From Planctomycetaceae bacterium UBA6163 (lineage in GTDB: Bacteria; Planctomycetota; Planctomycetia; Pirellulales; Pirellulaceae): a stretch of DNA of 20,416 bases. Positions 1-7,317 of this stretch are shown here, piece by piece. How positions within the stretch are numbered: position 1 is the first letter of the stretch; each line of letters begins with the position of its first letter. The notes under the pieces were generated by a model. It was not told where the DNA came from. It did no database searches and saw nothing but the letters and a program-made list of their open reading frames with translations. A program made the position numbers and the translations under genes. The stretch is taken from contig DIUH01000393.1 of assembly GCA_002428205.1 (NCBI GenBank), positions 4,121-24,536 on the forward strand, given 5' to 3'.

Positions 1-4
1 AGGA

Positions 5-568
5 TTAACCGCGGGAGGGCATTTGGCGGGGATAGGGAGCTGGTTCGCTTGGTGGCGGTTCCATGTCGAACTCTTCTTGCCAACGTCGGCGTTCGACGGG
101 GCTGGCGTAGTAACGCAACCAGGTTTCATCGTCGGCGTCGTCGAGGCATCGCCAGTGGAGGTAGTTGCGGGGCAGGTCGACTTTTTTCTCGCAACTCGGC
201 AGGATGTCGCGATAGATCAACGTGTAAAGTTGGCGGTCGCTGAGGTGGTCGGTGCATTCGAGGATGATTCGCATCGAGTTCAATTGGCGAATCACATCCC
301 AAAGCTTCGCGTGCAACATCTCTGGTTCGATCGAATCGGGATTCGGCAATTCCAACGGCGGATTGAACCACTGAGCAATCGGCATCGCCGGGGCTCGTTC
401 CCAAGCCAACATCGATGCCAGGTACTCATTTTCGACCTTCAGCGGCATTCGTCCGCCCGAAGCGTCGCATACCGACTCGTCGATGTACGGCTCCAGTTCA
501 TCACGCAACCGGGCGTTGTCCATCAATAAATCAATTTCGTCAAACACCGATCGGCCCGTTTCACTCAT
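5..568 (-). CDS. hypothetical protein, 187 aa, last gene of the flagellar block
   Basis: I do not recognise this protein and assign no function. It is a complete ORF: ATG at 568 preceded by a GGAAGAG Shine-Dalgarno-like stretch, and a TAA at 5-7. The product is acidic, has no signal peptide or membrane segment, and should be cytoplasmic. The N-terminus (about residues 1-30) is acidic and helical. The middle (about 60-165) is rich in Trp, Tyr and Leu and looks like a compact helical domain, with recognisable stretches TDHLSDRQLYTL and YLHWRCLDDADDETW. The C-terminus is proline-rich. It lies 183 bp downstream of fliK on the same strand, where flgD often sits in related operons, but nothing in it resembles FlgD. 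The gap may hold its own promoter, so membership of the flagellar transcript is uncertain. That it is a real gene is likely from the ribosome-binding site and composition. Confidence 0.7.
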   Translation of the reverse strand: MSETGRSVFDEIDLLMDNARLRDELEPYIDESVCDASGGRMPLKVENEYLASMLAWERAPAMPIAQWFNPPLELPNPDSIEPEMLHAKLWDVIRQLNSMRIILECTDHLSDRQLYTLIYRDILPSCEKKVDLPRNYLHWRCLDDADDETWLRYYASPVERRRWQEEFDMEPPPSEPAPYPRQMPSRG

Positions 569-751
569 CGGTCACTCTTCCGAACTACAAAAGGATTGGC
601 TACCACCGTTTCGATGGTATCCGTTGCAGCTCAGGGCTCAAGAACTTGTTAAGCGAAAATTGCTTGACGGGATGAAAAACAGCAAATGCGCATCGTGTGA
701 TCGTTAATAACGTTACGGTTTGACGAGATTCGGCTGGTGTGCCAGGGCGAT

Positions 752-2593
752 TTACAGCCGCAGATCGAGCGATCCCGGGGCAGCGGGACCGCGTGAAAGC
801 GCCATCGTGGTCCCCTGGCCCGGCATTGCGAGTCCTTTAATTGCGGCGGAAGTGGCATTTCTTTCGGCGTTTGTTGCACTGTTGGAACGACGCGGTTGGC
901 CATAGCCATCCGATCCGCGATCACCACCGAACATTTCGCCGCGTTGATCGTTCAGCAGCGATCCGCCGGTCGCGGTGTCGTCCCGCAAGGCGACTTCCAA
1001 GCGTTGGACCGTCATGCCCTGGCTTTCCAATCGCTGGCGCAGTTCAGACAATTGCTGCTGCAGCAACCCACGCGCCGCTTCGTTATCCGCCGTTACCGTC
1101 GCTTCGACATTTCGTCCGCGGACTCGCATTTCCAGCAACACGCCGCCGAGCGTTTCGGGGTGCATTTTCATTCGAATTTGGCCGCCATCGACGCCCATTT
1201 TCGTGAACGCTTTGCTGATCCGATGGATCAAACGGGCGCGGTCGGCGATATCGGTGCGCGACAGGTTTTCGGCGTTGCGGCTTGACAATTGATCGCCATT
1301 TCGCCCCGAACTGTCACTCAATGAGGGACCAACGGCCGCCAAATCGCCCGACGGACCGCCAACGGCGACGGGACGGTTTGCGGTATCAGCCCCATTGGTG
1401 CCGATGGCCTGGCCACCGACAAATCCCGCGTCGGCCAGCGGCGACTGAACCGCAGCGGGAGTGATTGAGTTGGCGATGGACTCAGGATTTACAGTGCCGT
1501 CGGTTGTCCCACTGGCCAATGCCGGATCGATCGCACCACTCTGTCCAGCGACGGATTGAGAACTTGCCACGGCGGCACGATCGCCTGTTGCCGTGGGCGA
1601 TTCGGCTTGGCCCGATCTGCTTTTTTGTGCGGCGTTTCCGCCGTTTCGGCCGCGGTTGCTGCGACTGGTTCGATTGGAACCTACGTCGCTTTCGCCGGAT
1701 GACGTCGATCCGGCGATCGCTGCTTGGTCGGTTTGCCGCTGCGATTGTGCGGCCAATTCGGCATCGCTCGCCTGGGCAACTTGACCCGTTTTCAGGCCTG
1801 TGTCCCCAGCGACTTCCCCAGCGACTTGCAAGTTTGCCGGACCACCGGTTTCAGCGATCGTCAACTCCGCCTCAGGCGACAGCCCCCCGTTGCCGGAAAC
1901 TGCATCCTGCGTTATCGCGGCGGCTTTTTCTTGAACACCGAGTTTGCCGTCGCCAGCGGATTCCGCGGTGCGAACGTTGCTGGGCAGATCGTTTGTTGTC
2001 GAAGCGAGTTTTTCAGACTCGGTGGAATTGGCGTGCTTGGCCGCGTCCGTCGACTTGGCGAGTGGGTTTGCCGCGTTTGTCTCGGTAGCGGAATCGACGG
2101 GCGATTCGCCGGTCAGATCTTTTTTCGGCTCCGGTGCGCTCACGTCGGCCCGATCCAGGATCTCGGGGCCGACCACACCGATTTCAACAGTCTGGGACGT
2201 CTCGGCAACGGCCGCCAACGGTTGGAGGGTGATGGAATTATCTTCCTCGACCGCCTGATCTTCATCTTCGTTGACCGGCTGGATCGTATTTTCGTCGGCA
2301 TCGGATTGCCGAACCTGCTCGGTCGATTCGGACCCGCGTGGCGATTCGGATGCGCGTGCCGATCTGGAGGCACCTTGGTTGGAGGATGGTGACGCGTGAA
2401 GTGGCCCGTCGTTTCCCCGGAAGATGGTGTTGAAATCGATGCTCGGCCGAGAAAACCCGATACTTGCCAAAGTATCTGGCAAGCCGGCAGAACCGTTACC
2501 AGTTGGGGGTTGAGCGATGGACAGCGAATCGCGGCCGCGAGGCGGTATTGCGAATGGACCGCCCTGTGATGGCGAAGGTTCAGGCAGGCGCAT
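752..2593 (-). CDS. fliK: flagellar hook-length control protein FliK
   Basis: FliK is secreted through the flagellar export gate, measures the hook, and switches export from hook to filament substrates. Here a long low-complexity N-terminal part (about residues 1-450, rich in Ala, Ser, Asp, Glu, Gln and Gly) precedes the conserved Flg_hook domain at about 451-539. That domain shows the hallmark IRMKMHPETLGGVLLEMRV followed by a helix with LLQQQLSELRQRL. About 74 further polar residues follow it, a longer tail than usual. I chose the ATG at 2593, which has a GGGGGGA stretch upstream. The frame stays open to a TTG at 2653, but no purine-rich site precedes that codon. The low-complexity part is typical of FliK and poorly conserved, so identification rests on the C-terminal domain and on the position after fliJ and the MotE-like gene. 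Confidence in identity is high, in the start moderate. Confidence 0.88.
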   Translation of the reverse strand: MRLPEPSPSQGGPFAIPPRGRDSLSIAQPPTGNGSAGLPDTLASIGFSRPSIDFNTIFRGNDGPLHASPSSNQGASRSARASESPRGSESTEQVRQSDADENTIQPVNEDEDQAVEEDNSITLQPLAAVAETSQTVEIGVVGPEILDRADVSAPEPKKDLTGESPVDSATETNAANPLAKSTDAAKHANSTESEKLASTTNDLPSNVRTAESAGDGKLGVQEKAAAITQDAVSGNGGLSPEAELTIAETGGPANLQVAGEVAGDTGLKTGQVAQASDAELAAQSQRQTDQAAIAGSTSSGESDVGSNRTSRSNRGRNGGNAAQKSRSGQAESPTATGDRAAVASSQSVAGQSGAIDPALASGTTDGTVNPESIANSITPAAVQSPLADAGFVGGQAIGTNGADTANRPVAVGGPSGDLAAVGPSLSDSSGRNGDQLSSRNAENLSRTDIADRARLIHRISKAFTKMGVDGGQIRMKMHPETLGGVLLEMRVRGRNVEATVTADNEAARGLLQQQLSELRQRLESQGMTVQRLEVALRDDTATGGSLLNDQRGEMFGGDRGSDGYGQPRRSNSATNAERNATSAAIKGLAMPGQGTTMALSRGPAAPGSLDLRL

Positions 2594-2686
2594 CGATCGT
2601 TTATCCCCCCGGAAAGCCGAATCATGCAATAAATGAAGATTCCGGTTTATCAACCAGGCTGCAAACGGGAGGTAGCCAATTCGTGA

Positions 2687-3340
2687 CTACTGGCCTCGTT
2701 TCGCTTCATCAATAAACGACGAAAGCGGCTGACCTTCACCGATTCGGCGGAGCACATCGTGCAACTTTTCCGCTTCTGCCGGTTCGATAAACTCCGCCAT
2801 GATATCTTTTCGAATATCCAGCGGGATTCCTTGAATAATATTCACGACGTCGTCGATTTGGCCTGCGTCATAGAACTTCAGCAATTGGACTTTGGCTTGT
2901 TCAACCGGCAAGGATTGCAGGGTTCTTTGCAGTTCTTTAATTCCCGCATCCTCGGCGTTTCGTTGGACATCTTCCAATTTGCGTTCAAACGCTTCACGAC
3001 GAAGTTCGAACCGGGCTTCGGCCGCTTTTAATTCCTCCAACATTCGCGTCAGTTCATCCTCATAAGCTTGTTGGCTGCGAAGCCGCAGTTCCATTTCGGT
3101 ACCGGCAAGCATCCGTTGTCGAAGCACCTCTTCATAGTTCGGTATTTCTTTCTGTTCGGATTGTTGCAGCACTTGGCGAAGTTTCTCGCCGGTGATGTCG
3201 ATGCCGTTGACGAGCGCCACGACCTTGGTCACGGTATCGCCGTTGAGCGTGCCTCGGGTGGCAAAATAGCCGAACATGATAAATTGGGTCAGCAGGGTTC
3301 CGACGCAAAAGGCGGCGAACAAGCGGATCATCATTCCCAT
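2687..3340 (-). CDS. YlxF/MotE-like flagellar membrane protein with MgtE-N-like C-terminus
   Basis: The 217-residue product has one N-terminal membrane helix (about residues 4-27), a charged coiled coil (about 75-145), and a C-terminal helical domain (about 145-205) containing QAKVQLLKFYDAGQIDDVVN. That layout is known from the YlxF/MotE family, whose C-terminal part resembles the MgtE N-terminal domain. MotE is described as a periplasmic partner of the MotB/MotC system in alphaproteobacteria; YlxF is encoded between fliJ and fliK in Bacillus. The same position is seen here. The most likely topology is an anchored protein with a periplasmic coiled coil, which is inference. The ATG at 3340 overlaps the end of fliJ by 10 bp and follows a GAGAGAG stretch six bases upstream, so it is probably translationally coupled to fliJ. 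A general coiled-coil protein unrelated to MotE cannot be excluded from sequence alone. Confidence 0.72.
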   Translation of the reverse strand: MGMMIRLFAAFCVGTLLTQFIMFGYFATRGTLNGDTVTKVVALVNGIDITGEKLRQVLQQSEQKEIPNYEEVLRQRMLAGTEMELRLRSQQAYEDELTRMLEELKAAEARFELRREAFERKLEDVQRNAEDAGIKELQRTLQSLPVEQAKVQLLKFYDAGQIDDVVNIIQGIPLDIRKDIMAEFIEPAEAEKLHDVLRRIGEGQPLSSFIDEAKRGQ

Positions 3341-3780
3341 CGATCACTCTCTCTTCTGCGTGCCGCAATTTCGTCCATGGTCGCCTGTTCCGCCTTCAGT
3401 TGGAGGGCATGCAGGGCGATTTGATCTTTCTCTTTCAACAATTCCAGTCGCCGGACTTCGGTTTCGGCAAGCTGGACCACCGCTTTTCGTCGCTCGATTT
3501 CGGTTTCAATTTGAGTCTGGGCTGCTTTCAACTGATTCTGCTCAATCGCCAGTTGTCTTTCGTATCGTCCTTGGGCCAGCAGGCTGTCGAGTCGCAGTTG
3601 TCCAACCCGCGAGACCGAATCATCCCGCATGGTCTGCTCACGCTCTTTGGCGAGTTTTTCCCGTTGTTCCAGCAGCCGGTTGTGAGCTTCGATCGCTTCG
3701 GCAAGCTCGCCGCGTACGGCATCTCGCTGGGCGAGTCGCAAGTCCAGCAGCGGTTGAAAGCGAAAACGCTTGGTGGCCAT
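3331..3780 (-). CDS. fliJ: flagellar export protein FliJ
   Basis: FliJ is the small coiled-coil stalk of the flagellar type III export ATPase; it sits in the FliI hexamer, contacts the export gate FlhA and escorts chaperones. The 149-residue product is almost entirely heptad-rich helix, beginning with the family-typical FRFQPLLDLRLAQRD at about residues 6-20 and continuing through long Glu/Gln/Arg-rich stretches to the C-terminus. Length matches the usual 140-150 residues. It lies 22 bp after fliI and overlaps the next gene by 10 bp, as expected for an export-ATPase cluster. No clear Shine-Dalgarno precedes the ATG at 3780. FliJ sequences diverge quickly, so the call rests jointly on the N-terminal motif, coiled-coil nature, size and place. 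Confidence 0.9.
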   Translation of the reverse strand: MATKRFRFQPLLDLRLAQRDAVRGELAEAIEAHNRLLEQREKLAKEREQTMRDDSVSRVGQLRLDSLLAQGRYERQLAIEQNQLKAAQTQIETEIERRKAVVQLAETEVRRLELLKEKDQIALHALQLKAEQATMDEIAARRRESDRWE

Positions 3781-3802
3781 GGTTTAACGATGACGATTTC
3801 GG

Positions 3803-5143
3803 TTAAGGGTTTTTCTTGGGGGTGGCGACCAGGGCTAACAGTGCTGCTTGGGTTTGCTGCAGCGTAAACAGTTCGTCGTTTCGCTGGGTCAACAGCGCGC
3901 GGGCTGGTTCACGAATCGTGATCGCACGATCCAGCGCCGGATTGGTGCCGGCTCGATAGGCGCCGATCGAAATCAGGTCGCTGTGGCGTCGGTATTCCGA
4001 AAGGTCGCGCCGCAGGCTGTCGGCGGCCTCAGCGATCGGACGATCGACCAGGTGTGGTTGCAACCGGCTGAGGCTTTCTAGGACGTCAATCGCTGGCCAG
4101 TAGGCATCCGTTGCCAGGGCGCGACTGAGGACGATGTGGCCATCGAGCAGACCTCGCATCGTGTCGGCGATCGGTTCGTTGTTATCGTCACCTTCGACCA
4201 AGACCGAATAAAATGCGGTGATTGAACCGGTTTCGGTCCGTCCGGCCCGCTCGACCAACTTGGGCAAAGCGGCAAAGACGCTGGGCGTGTATCCACGTGT
4301 TGTCGGCGGTTCGCCCGCAGCCAGCGACAGTTCGCGCTGTGCCATGGCAAGCCGTGTTACCGAGTCGACCAGCAGTAGGACGTTCTTGCCCGCGTCACGC
4401 ATCGATTCGGCGATTCCGGTCGCTGTCCAAGCCGCCTGCACTCTCAGCGACGCCGGTTGATCGCTAGTCGCGACGACGATCACGCTGCGCTTCAGGCCTT
4501 CTTCGCCCAAAGTGCGTTCGATGAACTCGCGGACTTCGCGACCTCGTTCGCCGACCATCGCGATCACAATGGCATCGGCTGCGGTCCCGCGGGCCAACAT
4601 CCCCAGCAGCGTGCTTTTGCCGACACCCGATCCTGCGAAAATGCCCAGCCTTTGTCCTCGTCCGACGGTCAGCAATGAATCGATCGCCCGCACACCGGTC
4701 GCAATCGCTTCGTTGATCGGTGGTCGCGACAGCGAGTCCGGTGCCGGGCGGTCAACGGCGACCGGCATCAACCCTCGCGGCAGCGGTTTGCCGTCGATCG
4801 GTCGGCCCAGCGCGTCGACCACGCGGCCGGCAAGGGCAGGCCCGACCATCACTCGCAACGATTCGGCAACCAGCGTCACTGGGTCGCCGGCGGAAAAAGC
4901 GGTCGCGCCGCTTAGCGGTGCCAACATCGGTCGAACGCCACTGAACCCGATCACCTTTGCGTCGCATACGGTGCCGTCGGCCAGCGAGATTTCGCAGATT
5001 GATCCCATCGCCGCGGTCATCCCTTCGACAACCACGTTTCCGCCAATCACCGCTGAAACGCGTCCACGAACGGTTAATGGCGAAGTGATCGCGATCGAAT
5101 GTTTGAGCGACTGGCAATCAGGCAAGGTGGGAGTATTAAGCAT
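3803..5143 (-). CDS. fliI: flagellum-specific export ATPase FliI
   Basis: FliI is the cytoplasmic ATPase that energises unfolding and entry of flagellar export substrates, related to the F1 beta subunit. All key motifs are visible: Walker A AGSGVGKST at residues 170-178, MVGERGREVREFIE at 196-209, Walker B LLLVDSVTR at about 256-264, and the type III ATPase signature GYTPSVFAALPKLVERAG at about 284-301. The 446-residue length is normal. The frame is open further upstream to 5320, but that extension only mirrors the end of fliH in another frame. The ATG at 5143, inside the last codons of fliH (8-bp overlap), gives the proper N-terminus and implies translational coupling. No residue expected for catalysis appears to be missing. 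It acts with FliH (regulator/stator) and FliJ (stalk), its immediate neighbours. Confidence 0.96.
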   Translation of the reverse strand: MLNTPTLPDCQSLKHSIAITSPLTVRGRVSAVIGGNVVVEGMTAAMGSICEISLADGTVCDAKVIGFSGVRPMLAPLSGATAFSAGDPVTLVAESLRVMVGPALAGRVVDALGRPIDGKPLPRGLMPVAVDRPAPDSLSRPPINEAIATGVRAIDSLLTVGRGQRLGIFAGSGVGKSTLLGMLARGTAADAIVIAMVGERGREVREFIERTLGEEGLKRSVIVVATSDQPASLRVQAAWTATGIAESMRDAGKNVLLLVDSVTRLAMAQRELSLAAGEPPTTRGYTPSVFAALPKLVERAGRTETGSITAFYSVLVEGDDNNEPIADTMRGLLDGHIVLSRALATDAYWPAIDVLESLSRLQPHLVDRPIAEAADSLRRDLSEYRRHSDLISIGAYRAGTNPALDRAITIREPARALLTQRNDELFTLQQTQAALLALVATPKKNP

Positions 5144-5825
5144 GTTCCAACAATTCTTGCAGTCGACCCAGTTGTGTTTCGAGTGTAGCGACGACTTCGC
5201 CGCCGACTTGTCGCACGACCACTCCCGCGCGAGGCACCGATTCATCGGGCACGATCGTCGTGTCTTCGGGCAAACCGGGGTGACGCAACAGTTCATCCAG
5301 CGATTGCCCCAGTTCGCCAAGCGTTTCGGGGTGTACCGCGACGGTCAATCGATTGGCCGATCTGGCCGCGGCCAACGATTCACTTGCCCATCGCAGCAAG
5401 ATCTCCGGTTCACGATCGAGCTTGCCACGGATCACACGTTCGGAAATAGCAACCACCATTGAAACCAAAGTGTCGGCGTAAGACTTCAACCACTGGTCAT
5501 GCATGTTGGCGATTTGCTGGACCATCGATTTGACGGCCGCGCCATGTTCACCGACACGAGCATCGACGGCTTTGCGTAAATTAGTTTCGGCTTCGGCCGC
5601 CGCCGCGGCGCGTCCCGCTTGCAAACCTTCCTCATGTGCGTCTTTTCGCAACCGTTCGATTTCCGCTTTTGCTTCTGCGCGCATCCGTGCGACTTCTTGC
5701 TGGCAATGTTCCAACTGTTGGTGTGCCCGCTGCGACAGATCTTCAAAGTTAAATCCGGCCAGTCCCGACGGCGATGATGTCGCCGGCATTACCATTGCAA
5801 CATTGGGCTTGAGAACACTTGCCAT
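5136..5825 (-). CDS. fliH: flagellar assembly protein FliH
   Basis: FliH forms the peripheral stalk that tethers and restrains the export ATPase FliI at the C-ring. The 229-residue product has a charged coiled coil at about residues 30-95, with many Glu, Arg and Ala, and a C-terminal domain at about 105-229 that carries the family-like stretch AISERVIRGKLDREPEILL and VAVHPETLGEL. The length is typical. The ATG at 5825 lies 67 bp after fliG; no good Shine-Dalgarno is visible. The stop overlaps the start of fliI by 8 bp, which fits stoichiometric FliH2-FliI production. Cytoplasmic; no signal or membrane segment is present. Confidence 0.92.
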   Translation of the reverse strand: MASVLKPNVAMVMPATSSPSGLAGFNFEDLSQRAHQQLEHCQQEVARMRAEAKAEIERLRKDAHEEGLQAGRAAAAAEAETNLRKAVDARVGEHGAAVKSMVQQIANMHDQWLKSYADTLVSMVVAISERVIRGKLDREPEILLRWASESLAAARSANRLTVAVHPETLGELGQSLDELLRHPGLPEDTTIVPDESVPRAGVVVRQVGGEVVATLETQLGRLQELLEHA

Positions 5826-5892
5826 GCGTCAATCAATTCGATGTATCGGTGATCGTTAGGATTAGGAAAAATTTTGAGGGGTGGTTCAGCGA

Positions 5893-7200
5893 TTACGCAG
5901 CGGCCAGCGTTACCGATGCCGTCGCCACGGGCTTGGCCGCTGCTGCTGCGGATGATCGATTCTCAGGCGGAAGCATCGCGCTTGCGACCGCCGCTTTGGC
6001 CGCATCGATTTCTCGCAATTCAACCATTGCGAAACTGGCAATTTGCTGGCGAATTTGTTTCGCTTGGCGACGCGGCAAGTCGTTCAATACCGCTTCGGCC
6101 GTTGCCTTTGGCAATCCGCATAGGGCGAGAATTGCCTGCCGGCCATCGACGCTTGCTAACGCTTCTCGCAATTTAGCCGGTGGAGTTGAAATCAACTGTG
6201 AATGAATTTCGGCGGTCGATTTGCCAGGTCGGATGTTCTTTGCGTCCATCCGATTGGCCACCTCGGGACGATGGTCTTGCGCGGCCGCTGATTCAAGCGA
6301 GTTTCGCAAGTGACGCACACTGGCATCGCCGTAACTGCCATCGGAAACCACTGCTCGGCCGTGCGCCGCCGGTTCTGGCGATTGTCCCGCCGGTCTCGTG
6401 GTCGCGTGATAGTCTGCCCCGACATAGGCCGCGCCGATACTGCCGTATCCGCCGTCCGTCGTCAGGTTCCCGACACTCGGTTGTCCGTTGGCGTGATTCA
6501 TTTCGGCCAGAATCGCTTGCAGTGCTGCTTGGCCGGCAGAGCGTGGTTTATCGGTCCCAGCGTCCCAGGCCGTGTAGGTGCCCGACGCTGTGGCATTGCT
6601 TCCGCCACTGCTTCCATGAACCAACTTCAATTTCAACTGCGTGGCGATTTCTTCGGCAACCTCGGGTGGCGGTGCTTCCATTTTCGCCAATCGTCGCATC
6701 GTTTCTGTCCGCAGCGCCACACCCAACTTGGCCAACAAACGGGCCGCTTGGCGAGGCGAAATCGCCGCTAATACGATCGCGATGGTTTGAGGATGTTCTT
6801 CTTTGATTCGGTGTGCGATTGCGTCGTCGTCGACAGTGCTTAGAAAAGCGAACGCCGCCGAATTACCTGATTGGCCAATTGCATCGTTTGCCGAATTATT
6901 TTGCGATCGATCGGACAAACGGGCATCGTCGCGGTGCAGAGCGACACGCGATAAAACGATCTCGGCCGCATCATTTTCACCGGCAAGAGACGGCCGACCG
7001 TTGCGCATCGAGCGACTGAAACCGTCCAGCGCCCGTCGTCGTTCCAGCGGATCGACGTCCTCAAGGTGGCTGATCGTTGCACGCACGGCCCGCTGATGAT
7101 CAGGCTCAAGACTGGCCAACAAACGTCGCGCCGTCGCGTCGGGCAGGCTCGATAAAACGATAGCGACACGCCGAAGCGCAGCAACCTTATCTCGTTCCAT
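5893..7200 (-). CDS. fliG: flagellar motor switch protein FliG, divergent C-terminal torque domain
   Basis: FliG links the MS ring to the C-ring and receives torque from the stators. The N-terminal domain (about residues 1-65) and middle ARM domain are recognisable, the latter by EEHPQTIAIVLAAI at about 134-147. A C-terminal domain at about 343-404 follows, ending with RQAKQIRQQIASFAMVELRE. Between them lies a Gly/Ser/Ala-rich stretch of roughly 140 residues that is normally a short helical linker, which makes this protein 435 residues instead of about 330-340. Aligning the last domain without gaps to E. coli FliG as I remember it, only R281 survives (R378 here). K264 is Cys361, D288 and D289 are Gln385 and Gln386, and R297 is Glu394. 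I placed the start at the ATG at 7200 because GGGAGG stands six bases upstream; a GTG at 7221 overlaps that site. It lies 117 bp after fliF. Confidence 0.9.
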   Translation of the reverse strand: MERDKVAALRRVAIVLSSLPDATARRLLASLEPDHQRAVRATISHLEDVDPLERRRALDGFSRSMRNGRPSLAGENDAAEIVLSRVALHRDDARLSDRSQNNSANDAIGQSGNSAAFAFLSTVDDDAIAHRIKEEHPQTIAIVLAAISPRQAARLLAKLGVALRTETMRRLAKMEAPPPEVAEEIATQLKLKLVHGSSGGSNATASGTYTAWDAGTDKPRSAGQAALQAILAEMNHANGQPSVGNLTTDGGYGSIGAAYVGADYHATTRPAGQSPEPAAHGRAVVSDGSYGDASVRHLRNSLESAAAQDHRPEVANRMDAKNIRPGKSTAEIHSQLISTPPAKLREALASVDGRQAILALCGLPKATAEAVLNDLPRRQAKQIRQQIASFAMVELREIDAAKAAVASAMLPPENRSSAAAAAKPVATASVTLAAA

Positions 7201-7241
7201 CGCAGACCTCCCTGTTAACACTCGGCTGATTCACCACACAC

Positions 7242-7259
7242 CCTTGCCAGCGGGCAAGG
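7242..7259 (-). other. hairpin in the fliF-fliG intercistronic gap
   Basis: A perfect 7-bp stem (CCTTGCC and GGCAAGG) closes a 4-base loop about 40 bases before the fliG start codon and about 60 bases after the fliF stop. No T-run follows on the minus strand, so it is not a classical terminator. It could be an mRNA processing or stability element separating fliF from fliG; that role is inference. Confidence 0.4.
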
Positions 7260-7317
7260 ACAACGGGTCTCGGCTTGCGCCTTTTAGTCGAAATGGGTGG
7301 TCTGAGAAAAGATCGAA

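Noticed and set aside
1465..2392. Plus-strand ORFs of about 200 codons opposite fliK
   Set aside because: They are Arg-, Trp- and Phe-rich mirror frames of the low-complexity part of fliK and have no recognisable content.
5144..5320. N-terminal extension of FliI by 59 residues
   Set aside because: The extra part is the fliH coding region in another frame and is rich in Cys and Trp. Starting at 5143 gives the normal FliI length and N-terminus.
4512..5462. 316-codon plus-strand ORF antisense to fliI and fliH
   Set aside because: It lies wholly opposite two well-supported genes and its composition (Ser, Pro, Arg, Thr-rich) is what a GC-rich coding region gives on the other strand. No domain or ribosome-binding site is visible.
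5136..5825. HPETLG occurring in both FliH and FliK
   Set aside because: The shared six residues sit in unrelated domains with different surroundings. In FliK it is part of the family motif; in FliH it looks like coincidence.
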